Below, piece by piece: positions 31,382 through 42,530 of a stretch of DNA of 61,324 nucleotides. A program made the position numbers and the translations under genes. The stretch is from Luteimonas abyssi (lineage in GTDB: Bacteria > Pseudomonadota > Gammaproteobacteria > Xanthomonadales > Xanthomonadaceae). The notes under the pieces are model-generated. The model saw nothing but the letters and a program-made list of their open reading frames with translations, was not told where the DNA came from and did no database searches. The number at the start of each line of letters is the position of its first letter. Position 1 is the stretch's first letter. The stretch lies in contig NZ_KQ759763.1 of assembly GCF_001482195.1 (NCBI RefSeq), positions 2,216,951 through 2,278,274 on the forward strand, in the 5' to 3' direction.

Positions 31382-31409
31382 TTGCATATGACGATCTGAG
31401 GCGTATCAT
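31382..31409 (+). promoter_or_regulatory. Promoter of the XRE-SulP unit
   Basis: -35 ttgcat (31382-31387), 16-base spacer, -10 tatcat (31404-31409), inside an AT-rich island (31348-31410) that contrasts with the surrounding sequence. The XRE start codon is 37 bases downstream with GGAGG in place. Confidence 0.6.
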
Positions 31410-31445
31410 CTCGATCATCGGCGCCAACCCACCGGAGGCCAGTCC

Positions 31446-31697
31446 ATGATCAGTTCCGCCCAGATGCGCGCGGCCCGCGCGCTGCTTGGCATCGACCAGC
31501 GCACGTTGGCCCGCATGGCCGGCATCTCACTGCCGACGATCCAGCGCATGGAGGCCAGCGACGGCACCGTGCGCGGCGTGGTCGGCACGCTCACCCGTGT
31601 GGTCGAAGCGCTGGAAGCCGCAGGCATCGAATTGATCGGCAACGATCAGCCCAGCCAGGCGCGCGGACGCGGTGTCCGCTTGAAAGAGCGCGCGTGA
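31446..31697 (+). CDS. XRE-family transcriptional regulator, small
   Basis: 83 residues, essentially one helix-turn-helix domain: MRAARALLGIDQRTLARMAGISLPTIQRMEAS, then a dimerisation helix. It probably represses its own promoter, which sits in the AT-rich island just upstream. The stop overlaps the GTG of the SulP transporter (31694-31697), so the regulator and transporter are translated together. Confidence 0.88.
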   Translation: MISSAQMRAARALLGIDQRTLARMAGISLPTIQRMEASDGTVRGVVGTLTRVVEALEAAGIELIGNDQPSQARGRGVRLKERA

Positions 31698-33382
31698 GCG
31701 CGCCGCGCACCGACTTCGCGGCGCTCACCCCAAAACTCTGGACGACCCTGCGCGGCGGCTACCACCTGGCGGATCTTCGCGCCGACGCGTTGGCCGGACT
31801 CACTGTCGCCATCGTCGCCCTGCCGCTCGCAATGGCCCTGGCGATCGCCAGCGGCACCACGCCCGACAAGGGTCTGCACACAGCCATCGTCGCCGGCTTC
31901 TTGATTTCAGCACTCGGCGGCTCGCGGGTACAGATCGGCGGTCCGACCGCCGCCTTCATCCCGGTCGTGTTCGTGGTGATCGAGCGCTTCGGTTACGGCG
32001 GTCTGATCCTGTGCACGCTGCTGGCCGGACTGATGCTGATCGCCGCAGGATTGCTTCGGCTCGGCGCGCTGATGCGCTACATGCCGCAGCCGGTGATCAC
32101 CGGCTTCACGGCGGGCATCGCCGTGACCATCTTTTCCAGCCAGGTGAAGGATGCACTGGGCCTGCGGATGGATCACATGCCGGCGGAGTTCGTGAGCCGC
32201 TGGACCGCCTACGGCCAGCACATCGCCACCACCCAGCCGGCGGCCGTGGTCCTGACCGTGCTCGGGCTCGCGGTCATCGTCGGGCTGCGTCGCTGGCGAC
32301 CGAAGTGGCCCGGCTTCCTGCTCGCACTGCTGGCGTGCACGTTCGCCGCCATGATCTTCGCACTACCGGCGGAGACGATCGGTAGCCGCTTCGGCACCCT
32401 GCCCTCGTCGCTACCGACATTCGCGGTCCCGCATATCCCGCTCGATCGCACGTTCCAACTCCTGCCCAGCGCGTTCACCATCGCATTCCTGGCCGGCGTG
32501 GAGTCCTTGCTGTCGGCCGTCGTCGCCGACGGCATGATCGGCGGACGCCATCGCTCCAACGGCGAACTGGTCGCCCAGGGCGTCGCCAACGTCGGGGCCG
32601 CCCTGTTCGGCGGCCTGCCCGCGACCGGTGCACTCGCCCGTACCGCGACCAATGTCCGCGCCGGCGCGCGGTCGCCGGTGTCGGGAATCCTGCACGCCGG
32701 GTTCCTGCTGGCATTCATGCTCCTGCTCGCACCGCTGATGCGTCATGTCCCTCTCGCGGCGCTGGCGGCGGTACTGCTCGTGGTGGCCTGGAACATGAGC
32801 GAGGTCGATCACTTCCGGCACACGATGTTGGCGCCCTGGGGCGACCGCATCGTCCTGCTGCTGACGTTCGGGCTCACCGTCTTCCTCGATCTCACCGTTG
32901 CCATCCAGTTCGGGGTCGTCGCCGCGGCCTTCGTCTTCATGCACCGGATGGCGCAATCGGGGGGGTTCGACCCGGACCGATCGCGGGAGCAGGATGAGGC
33001 CTGGCGACAACGCGCGCTGCTGCCGCCCGGCGTCGAGACCTTGCGCATCAGCGGCCCGCTGTTCTTCGGCGCCAGCAACCGCCTCGACACCCTGCTCGAC
33101 CCGTTCCTCGCGCCGCCGAAGGTGTTCATCCTGCACATGCGCCGCGTGCCGATGATCGACGCGAGCGGCGAGCACGCGCTGGAAAACCTCGCCGCACGTT
33201 GCCAGCGTCAGGGCATCGCCCTGATCGTGTCCGGGCTGCAGCCGCAGCCGCGACGCGTGCTGGACGACATGGCCTTCGCCGCACATGCCCGAGACGTGCA
33301 TTTCACCGCCAACGATGCGGCCGCCATGACGCTCGCACACACGCTCGCCACCGGCGACGCGCGGAGCCAGCGCGATCCGTAG
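31694..33382 (+). CDS. SulP-family anion permease with STAS domain
   Basis: 562 residues. About 10-12 hydrophobic segments fill residues 25-420, with the SulP hallmarks LADLRADALAGLTVAIVALPLAMALAI split between helices 1 and 2 and IGGPTAAFIPV. The cytoplasmic C-terminus (about 440-545) is a STAS domain with FILHMRRVPMIDASGEHALE. SulP proteins carry sulfate, bicarbonate or dicarboxylates; none can be singled out here. It starts at a GTG coupled to the XRE gene and is followed by thiD after 12 bases. Confidence 0.9.
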   Translation: MSAPRTDFAALTPKLWTTLRGGYHLADLRADALAGLTVAIVALPLAMALAIASGTTPDKGLHTAIVAGFLISALGGSRVQIGGPTAAFIPVVFVVIERFGYGGLILCTLLAGLMLIAAGLLRLGALMRYMPQPVITGFTAGIAVTIFSSQVKDALGLRMDHMPAEFVSRWTAYGQHIATTQPAAVVLTVLGLAVIVGLRRWRPKWPGFLLALLACTFAAMIFALPAETIGSRFGTLPSSLPTFAVPHIPLDRTFQLLPSAFTIAFLAGVESLLSAVVADGMIGGRHRSNGELVAQGVANVGAALFGGLPATGALARTATNVRAGARSPVSGILHAGFLLAFMLLLAPLMRHVPLAALAAVLLVVAWNMSEVDHFRHTMLAPWGDRIVLLLTFGLTVFLDLTVAIQFGVVAAAFVFMHRMAQSGGFDPDRSREQDEAWRQRALLPPGVETLRISGPLFFGASNRLDTLLDPFLAPPKVFILHMRRVPMIDASGEHALENLAARCQRQGIALIVSGLQPQPRRVLDDMAFAAHARDVHFTANDAAAMTLAHTLATGDARSQRDP

Positions 33383-33394
33383 CACAATGCGCGC

Positions 33395-34207
33395 ATGCGA
33401 ACGCCCGCCATCGTCTCCGCCCTGACCGTCGCCGGCTCCGATTCCGGCGGCGGCGCCGGCATCCAGGCCGATCTCAAGACCTTCGCCGCGCATGGGGTGC
33501 ACGGCCTGTCCGCCATCGCCGCACTGACCGCGCAGCACACCCGCGCGGTGACCGCGGTGCACGCGCCGCCGCCCGGCTTCCTGCGCGCGCAGATCGACGC
33601 CTGCTTCGAGGATTTCGCCATCGGCGCGCTCAAGCTCGGCATGCTGGCGAATGCCGAACTCATCCGCGCCGTGGCCGACGCGATCGATACGCACGCACCT
33701 GCGCACGTCGTGGTCGATCCGGTGATGGTCGCCACCTCCGGTGCGCGCCTGCTCGAAACCGACGCGCTGCAGGCACTGCGCGAGCGTTTGTTGCCGCGCG
33801 CCACCGTGCTGACGCCGAATCTGCCCGAGGCCGAACTGCTGCTCGGCCACCGGATCGCCTCGCGCAGCGCCATGGAAGGCGCCGCACGAGCCTTGCTCGC
33901 GCTCGGGCCGCAAGCGGTGCTGCTCAAGGGCGGGCATCTCGACGACGACGGCGACGACGTGGTCGATCTGTACATCGGCCCCGGTGGCGAACGCGTCCTT
34001 CGCCACCCGCGCCTGCCCGAAGCCGCGCACGGCACCGGCTGCACGCTGGCCTCCGCGGTGGCCGCGCGCCTGAGCCAGGGCGCGCCCCTGCCCGACGCCG
34101 CAGCCGATGCGACCGACTATGTGCACCGCGCGCTGCTGGGCGGATACCGTCCGGGACGCGGCGACGTGCGCGTGCTCGACCATTTCGGCGCCATGGCACG
34201 CCCATGA
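33395..34207 (+). CDS. thiD: Hydroxymethylpyrimidine/phosphomethylpyrimidine kinase
   Basis: 270 residues. The ribokinase-like fold shows VAGSDSGGGAGIQADLKTF at the N-terminus, PVMVATSGARLL, NLPEAELLLG and the anion-hole/catalytic motif HGTGCTLASA. It phosphorylates HMP twice in thiamine biosynthesis. Its start is 12 bases after SulP, and its stop overlaps the next ATG (ATGA, 34204-34207), so it lies in a four-gene run. Confidence 0.94.
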   Translation: MRTPAIVSALTVAGSDSGGGAGIQADLKTFAAHGVHGLSAIAALTAQHTRAVTAVHAPPPGFLRAQIDACFEDFAIGALKLGMLANAELIRAVADAIDTHAPAHVVVDPVMVATSGARLLETDALQALRERLLPRATVLTPNLPEAELLLGHRIASRSAMEGAARALLALGPQAVLLKGGHLDDDGDDVVDLYIGPGGERVLRHPRLPEAAHGTGCTLASAVAARLSQGAPLPDAAADATDYVHRALLGGYRPGRGDVRVLDHFGAMARP

Positions 34208-35067
34208 GCGTGAGCGCGGGCGACGATGCCGACACCGTCGCCGTCGAGGCCGCGGATGGGCATCGCTTCGAATTGATCGTCCGTCACGCCGTCCAGCCAC
34301 GCGCGGCGCTGCTGTGGCTGCCGGCGCTCGGCGTCGCCGCGCGGCATTACCTGCCGTTCGCCGACGCCCTGGCCGCGCACGGCATCACCGTGTGCCTGCA
34401 CGAATGGCGCGGCCACGGCAGCAGCAACCTGCGCGCCGGACATGCCTGCGACTGGAATTACCGGAGCCTGCTCCAACATGATCTGCCTGCGGCGGACGAC
34501 GCGCTGCGTCGCGCCGTCGGCGGCCTGCCGACGGTGTTCGGCGGACACAGCCTGGGCGGCCAGCTGGCGAGCTGCCACGCGGGCTTGTCGGACGCACCAG
34601 GGCCCGTCGGGCTCTGGTTGGTCGCCAGCGGCGCACCCTGGTGGCGCGGCTTCCCGGCGCCGCTGCGCTATACGATGCCGGCGTTCTACAGATTCATGCC
34701 CTGGCTGGCCAACCGCCGCGGCGCGCTGCCGGGCCGCACGATCGGCTTCGGCGGCAACGAGGCGCGCGGGGTGATCCGCGACTGGGCCGCATGCGGCCTG
34801 AGCGGCCGTTACGCCGCGCACGGCTGGAACATCGACCTCGAAGCCCGCCTGCGCAGCGTACGGGCGCCGGTGATGGCGGTGGTGCTGTCCGAGGACCGGC
34901 TGGGGCCGGCCTCGTCCCTGCGCGTCCTGCTGGACAAGCTCGGCAGCGGTGCGGACGCCCGCATCGCCACCGTCGACAGCACGGCATTGGGTGCGCGGGC
35001 CGACCACTTCGCATGGATGCGTTCGCCCGGTCGCATCGCCGATATCCTGGGCACGGCGCCCGGCTGA
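34204..35067 (+). CDS. Alpha/beta hydrolase
   Basis: 287 residues. The nucleophile elbow GHSLGG (S116) and the oxyanion segment WLPALGVAARHY are clear. The fold fits serine hydrolases of the YheT/esterase-like type; a late DRLGP and DHFAW provide a plausible Asp-His pair. No signal peptide. It is translationally coupled to thiD, but no functional link is known. It converges with ecsC; the 204 bases between them show nothing. Confidence 0.85.
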   Translation: MSVSAGDDADTVAVEAADGHRFELIVRHAVQPRAALLWLPALGVAARHYLPFADALAAHGITVCLHEWRGHGSSNLRAGHACDWNYRSLLQHDLPAADDALRRAVGGLPTVFGGHSLGGQLASCHAGLSDAPGPVGLWLVASGAPWWRGFPAPLRYTMPAFYRFMPWLANRRGALPGRTIGFGGNEARGVIRDWAACGLSGRYAAHGWNIDLEARLRSVRAPVMAVVLSEDRLGPASSLRVLLDKLGSGADARIATVDSTALGARADHFAWMRSPGRIADILGTAPG

Positions 35068-35271
35068 GTCGGATGCCGCCGTGGAGCGGTCGCGATGTCC
35101 GCACGATGCATCGCGTGCCGTCGACTGGGCCGAGCGCACGGCTCGCTCCGGCATCCGCCATGTCGCCGCTGTGCACTTGCGCCAAGATCCGCCGCCCCGC
35201 GACGATCTGCCCGAGCCACGCCCGCGCCTCCAGCGCACGAGGCGCCTCTCGCTCTCGGTTGCCCCAGACGC

Positions 35272-36093
35272 TCAGCGACCGGCCGGGGCCCCTGCCGCCT
35301 CGTAAGCGTTGCGGATGACCTCGCGGCCGTGCAGGCGCTCCAGGCGACGCACCACGAAGTGACCGCGCGCGGTGCGCTGGAAGTGCCGCATGAACAATGT
35401 GTTGAGCGTGGCTCCGCTCGCGGCCCCGATCACCGGCACACTCTGCGCGGCCATCTTGTGTCCGATCTTGACCGAGAACTTGGACGCCACCGAACTCATC
35501 ACCTGGACCAGCGCGGGCGCGCCGCTGCTCATCAGACCGTGCGCGGCCACGTACTCCGCCGCCACGGTGATCTGCTGCGCCAGCACCGCACGCGCGGCGA
35601 AGTAGCCGGACTCGGCCCCGTCGTCGCGGGCGCTCTTGCCGCCCATGGTCAGGACCTCGTAACACGCCAGCAGGGCCTCGGGATCGTCCAGTCGCTCGCC
35701 TTCGCTGCGGGCGACCTCGGCCACGGAGCGCAGGATCAGGGTCGTGGTGACCGGCAGTTCCGCGATCAGGCCGGCCATACCGAATGCGCCGCCGGCCGCG
35801 CCGGTGCAGGCCACGGCCGCGGTGTGCAGGCGCGTCCGTGGCGCACGCGCGACGGAGGGCGCCTGACCGAGCGTGCGCGTCGCCAGACGCAGCGACTGCC
35901 GCAGCGCCAGCTGCACGCCGCCGTGTACCAGCCGGGTGGCCGCGCGCGGCAGGCGATAGGCGAGCAGGTATTCGACCGGCGCACCGACCAGATTGGCCAG
36001 CTGCGCGGCGACGCCCGGACTTTCGAGCAGGGCGCGCGCCTCGCGCAGTTCGGCGAGGTCGCGCGGCGAGAGCGTGGGCACGAGAGCGTTCAT
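35272..36093 (-). CDS. EcsC family protein
   Basis: 273 residues. The central part (about 85-245) has the EcsC pattern: long, Gly/Ala-rich helices with GAAGGAFGMAGLIAELPVTT, ILRSVAEVAR, a conserved EVLTMGG and the glycine-rich VPVIGAASGATLNTLF. EcsC proteins are membrane-associated and of unclear function. It is a single gene with no coupled neighbour. The 143 bases behind its start codon, up to the tRNA-Arg terminator, carry no further gene. Confidence 0.85.
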   Translation of the reverse strand: MNALVPTLSPRDLAELREARALLESPGVAAQLANLVGAPVEYLLAYRLPRAATRLVHGGVQLALRQSLRLATRTLGQAPSVARAPRTRLHTAAVACTGAAGGAFGMAGLIAELPVTTTLILRSVAEVARSEGERLDDPEALLACYEVLTMGGKSARDDGAESGYFAARAVLAQQITVAAEYVAAHGLMSSGAPALVQVMSSVASKFSVKIGHKMAAQSVPVIGAASGATLNTLFMRHFQRTARGHFVVRRLERLHGREVIRNAYEAAGAPAGR

Positions 36094-36236
36094 CGCGCCA
36101 CCTTAGCGCGCACGGCGTCGGCCTGTGTGAGCAGCGGCCAAGCGAGCATTGCGCTGCGATCACGACCATCCGGATGTCACCGCACTCTCCGAAAGCGCTG
36201 GATACGTGCGCGACGCCATGCATGCATCCAGAAACA

Positions 36237-36266
36237 AACAGGGCCGGCATTGCTGCCGGCCCTGTT
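36237..36266 (-). terminator. Intrinsic terminator of tRNA-Arg
   Basis: aacagggccggc (36237-36248) pairs with gccggccctgtt (36255-36266), a 12-bp perfect stem with a 6-base loop. Read on the minus strand it is followed by TGTTT. It lies 12 bases past the tRNA 3' end. Confidence 0.88.
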
Positions 36267-36278
36267 CGTCGTATCGAG

Positions 36279-36355
36279 TGGCGCGCCCGGAAGGATTCGA
36301 ACCTCCGACCCCCAAGTTCGTAGCCTGGTGCTCTATCCAACTGAGCTACGGGCGC
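36279..36355 (-). tRNA. tRNA-Arg (anticodon ACG)
   Basis: 77 bases with CCA. The acceptor GCGCCCG pairs with CGGGCGC; the anticodon arm is CCAGG-CTACGAA-CTTGG, giving ACG (read as ICG). The T loop is TTCGAAT. It has its own promoter and terminator. Confidence 0.97.
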
Positions 36356-36368
36356 GTCGAGGCGCGGA

Positions 36369-36397
36369 ATTATGAGGCCCGATGTTCGTCGCGTCAA
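36369..36397 (-). promoter_or_regulatory. Promoter of tRNA-Arg
   Basis: On the minus strand, -35 TTGACG (plus 36392-36397), a 17-base spacer and -10 CATAAT (plus 36369-36374), 13 bases before the tRNA. Confidence 0.8.
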
Positions 36398-36479
36398 CGC
36401 ATTTCTGCATGTTCGCGACGATGTATTCGAACCTCGTTCCACGCACCCGGAAAACCGCTCCTGGGAGGGCTTTCCGGAA

Positions 36480-36505
36480 CAGCGCATCACGCTGGCGATG
36501 CGCTG
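36480..36505 (-). terminator. Hairpin downstream of tRNA-Ser
   Basis: cagcgcatc (36480-36488) and gatgcgctg (36497-36505) form a 9-bp stem. It lies 42 bases past the tRNA-Ser 3' end; without a U-run its role as terminator is uncertain. Confidence 0.4.
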
Positions 36506-36547
36506 TCTGGAACGTTTTCCTCCGGCAGATATCTGCTTGGGAGGAAT

Positions 36548-36640
36548 TGGCGGAGAGTGAGGGATTCGAACCCTCGATGGAGTTTTTAGCCCCATACTCC
36601 CTTAGCAGGGGAGCCCCTTCAGCCACTCGGGCAACTCTCC
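36548..36640 (-). tRNA. tRNA-Ser (anticodon GCT)
   Basis: 93 bases with CCA and the long variable arm of class II tRNAs. The acceptor GGAGAGT pairs with ACTCTCC; the anticodon arm CTCCC-CTGCTAA-GGGAG gives GCT. It lies directly after csrA, as in E. coli (csrA-serV). Confidence 0.96.
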
Positions 36641-36713
36641 GTCGAGTCCGGCCCGCGCGGTCCGCGCGATCCGGGCAGCGAAGGATACCGGTTCAGCCTC
36701 GAAGCGGCAAACC

Positions 36714-36908
36714 TCAGCTTTCGTCGTCGCCGCCCTCGGCACCTTCGCCGCGGCGGATACGCTGGTAAATCTCTTCGCGATGGACGGCGACATCCTTGGG
36801 TGCGGTGATGCCCACGCGCACCTGGTTGCCCTTCACGCCCAGGACGGTCACGGTGACGGAATCGCCGATCATCAGGGTTTCGCCGACGCGCCTGGTCAGA
36901 ATCAACAT
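36714..36908 (-). CDS. csrA: Carbon storage regulator CsrA (RsmA)
   Basis: 64 residues. [34 protein letters not shown] is the canonical strand region; R44 in [10 protein letters not shown] is the RNA-binding arginine. CsrA binds GGA motifs in mRNA leaders and controls translation globally. GGAGAA lies before the ATG. It follows alaS with a gap of 132 bases, the standard alaS-csrA order. Confidence 0.97.
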   Translation of the reverse strand: MLILTRRVGETLMIGDSVTVTVLGVKGNQVRVGITAPKDVAVHREEIYQRIRRGEGAEGGDDES

Positions 36909-37040
36909 GAGTACTTCTCCATGAACTGGCGGCGTGACCGCCAGCCGCGATCCGGGCAATCCCGCCCGGCCTCGCGCTTGTGGGTTAACGACAAACGACC
37001 ATGATACCGGCCGCTCGCTGAAGGGAGACTAGGTCAGAAG

Positions 37041-39683
<2,643 letters not shown>

Positions 39684-39928
39684 GCGTGGCGGAGGCTGCG
39701 TGAACGGCGCCGTTCCGACGTCGTCCACCCGAGGCGGCCACGACGAGCGAGGGGCGCCCGAAAGGAAGCGACAAGGGTATCAGGGGTGGCCCGGAGCGTG
39801 CAGACCCGCACCTGTGCCGGGCTGGAGGCGCTCCGAAGTTCTCGCTCTGAGCGGCGCACCGCCTTTCGCATGGCGCCGGAAGCGCGACACCTCCTGCTTC
39901 GCGGCCCCGAGCCCTTCTACCGGCGGCC

Positions 39929-40486
39929 TCAATCCTCGCCGTCGAAGCCGCTAGCCCGCCTGGCCACATCCACGCTGAAGCCGCGCCGCAACAGGAACTC
40001 CGCAGCCTTGCGCTGACGCCGCCAGGCCGCGTCGTCGGCTTCGTCGTCGGGTGCGCGGAAACGGCGCGCGACCAGATCCCGCGCGCAGGCGACCCAATCG
40101 TCCTCGCCATCGTCCGCCAGTGCCGCGAACGCCGCCTCGACCGCCGCGGCATCCAAGCCATGGGTTTCCAGCTCCACCCGGATCCGCAGCGGACCATAGC
40201 CCCCGATCGCCCGGGACCTCGCCAACGATGCGGCGAACCGGTGATCGTCCTGCCAGCCGGCCTCGGTCATCCGCGCGACGGCGCTCCGGGCCGCGTCCGG
40301 CTCCACACCGCGTGCGGTGAGCTTGCGTTCGAGCTCCCGCCGCGAATGCTCGCGACGGACCAGAAGACCCAGAGCGCGCTGCTCCGGGCTTGGCTCGGGG
40401 CGGCGGCGTCGCGGGCGCTCACGACTCGCCGCCGCATCGGCTTCGCCAGGGCGGTCGTCGTCCGTACCGCCCCCGGGCGGATTCAC
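39929..40486 (-). CDS. recX: Regulatory protein RecX
   Basis: 185 residues. After an Arg/Asp-rich, poorly conserved head (1-35), three-helix repeats typical of RecX follow: [39 protein letters not shown], and [11 protein letters not shown] near the end. It modulates RecA filaments. It lies 102 bases after recA, with a small hairpin (40533-40548) between, a place known in other bacteria for partial termination before recX. Confidence 0.93.
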   Translation of the reverse strand: MNPPGGGTDDDRPGEADAAASRERPRRRRPEPSPEQRALGLLVRREHSRRELERKLTARGVEPDAARSAVARMTEAGWQDDHRFAASLARSRAIGGYGPLRIRVELETHGLDAAAVEAAFAALADDGEDDWVACARDLVARRFRAPDDEADDAAWRRQRKAAEFLLRRGFSVDVARRASGFDGED

Positions 40487-40588
40487 CGCTTCGACCTCGT
40501 GCGCCTGGCCGCAGGCGCCGCGCCCGCCTCAGCCGCCGCCTCCGGCGGCGGGACCGCTCCGGCCTTGTTCACCGTGGCAACCGGGGCG

Positions 40589-41623
<1,035 letters not shown>

Positions 41624-41675
41624 CAGGGAAGTCTCCGGGTGCGTTTGAAGTGTTGGGATCAGGTTAGGCGGCGGG

Positions 41676-41694
41676 GGTCGCACGGGCTGCGACC
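41676..41694 (-). terminator. Hairpin between lexA and recA
   Basis: ggtcgca (41676-41682) and tgcgacc (41688-41694) with a 5-base loop. It lies 52 bases before the recA start, in the lexA-recA gap. No U-run, so attenuation or processing rather than full termination. Confidence 0.4.
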
Positions 41695-41830
41695 GTCCCG
41701 CACGACATCAGTGTGGAGCGGGCGACGGCATGGATCGATCCGCCGCCCGGCCTCGCCGGGGTCGGAAAACCACGCGGACAATCGAGGGAAACAGGCCGTT
41801 CCGGACCAGGCCATACAGGCATCCGGCGAC

Positions 41831-42493
41831 TCATCGGTTCGGCCGGACCAGGCCGCAGTAGAGCCCCTCGATGGCGAAGTCCTGGCCCGGCAGCACGTCG
41901 ATCGGCGCGAAGTCGGGATTGCGCGGCATCAACCGGATGCGCTCCTTGCCGATGCGCAACAGCTTGACGGTGATCTCGTCGTCCACCCGGGCGACCACGA
42001 TCTGGCCCGAGCGGGCCTCCGCGGTGCGGTGCACGCCGATCAGGTCGCCGTCGAAGATGCCCTCGTCGCGCATCGAATCGCCTTTCACCCGCAACAGGTA
42101 ATCCGGCGAGGGCGAGAACAGCACCCTGTCGAGCACGAGATAGTCTTCCGCACCGGTCAGATGCTCAGGCGCGCCCGCACCGATTGGCAGGCCAGCGGCC
42201 ACCTGCCCCAGGACCGGCAGCCGCAGCGCGTCGTCATTGGCCGACGCCGCCAGCGCGAGTGCTTCCTGCCGGGGCCCCGGTGGCGGCACCAGCAACCGGA
42301 TGCCGCGCGCGCGCCCCGGCACACGCTCGATGGCGCCGGCGTTCTCCAGCGCCTCCAGATGGTATTGCGCGGCACGCACGCTGCTGAAGCCCAGCGCGCG
42401 CGCGATCTCCGTCTGCGACGGGGGAACGCCCTCGGCCTCGACACGCTCGGCGATCAGGGTCAGGACAGCCTGCTGGGTGGGGGTGATCTCCAT
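41831..42493 (-). CDS. lexA: LexA repressor
   Basis: 220 residues. The winged helix (1-70) carries PPSQTEIARALGFSSVRAAQYHL. Autocleavage is expected at A100-G101 (QVAAGLP), with S140 (KGDSM) and K177 (TVKLL) as the catalytic dyad. It represses SOS genes until RecA triggers cleavage. Its own operator abuts the ATG, leaving no room for a ribosome-binding site. Order is ubiB-lexA-recA-recX; the ubiB stop lies in the lexA promoter. Confidence 0.97.
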   Translation of the reverse strand: MEITPTQQAVLTLIAERVEAEGVPPSQTEIARALGFSSVRAAQYHLEALENAGAIERVPGRARGIRLLVPPPGPRQEALALAASANDDALRLPVLGQVAAGLPIGAGAPEHLTGAEDYLVLDRVLFSPSPDYLLRVKGDSMRDEGIFDGDLIGVHRTAEARSGQIVVARVDDEITVKLLRIGKERIRLMPRNPDFAPIDVLPGQDFAIEGLYCGLVRPNR

Positions 42494-42530
42494 GGTTAGT
42501 AGTAATACTACTAACGCCTCGCCTCGTCAA
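42494..42530 (-). promoter_or_regulatory. lexA promoter with overlapping LexA operator
   Basis: The palindrome ttagtagtaatactactaa (42496-42514, symmetric for one further base on each side) fits the TTAG-N6-TACTA LexA motif of Xanthomonas. On the minus strand, -35 TTGACG (plus 42525-42530), a 17-base spacer and -10 TATTAC (plus 42502-42507) lie across it. Only eight bases separate the -10 from the ATG. Confidence 0.82.
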
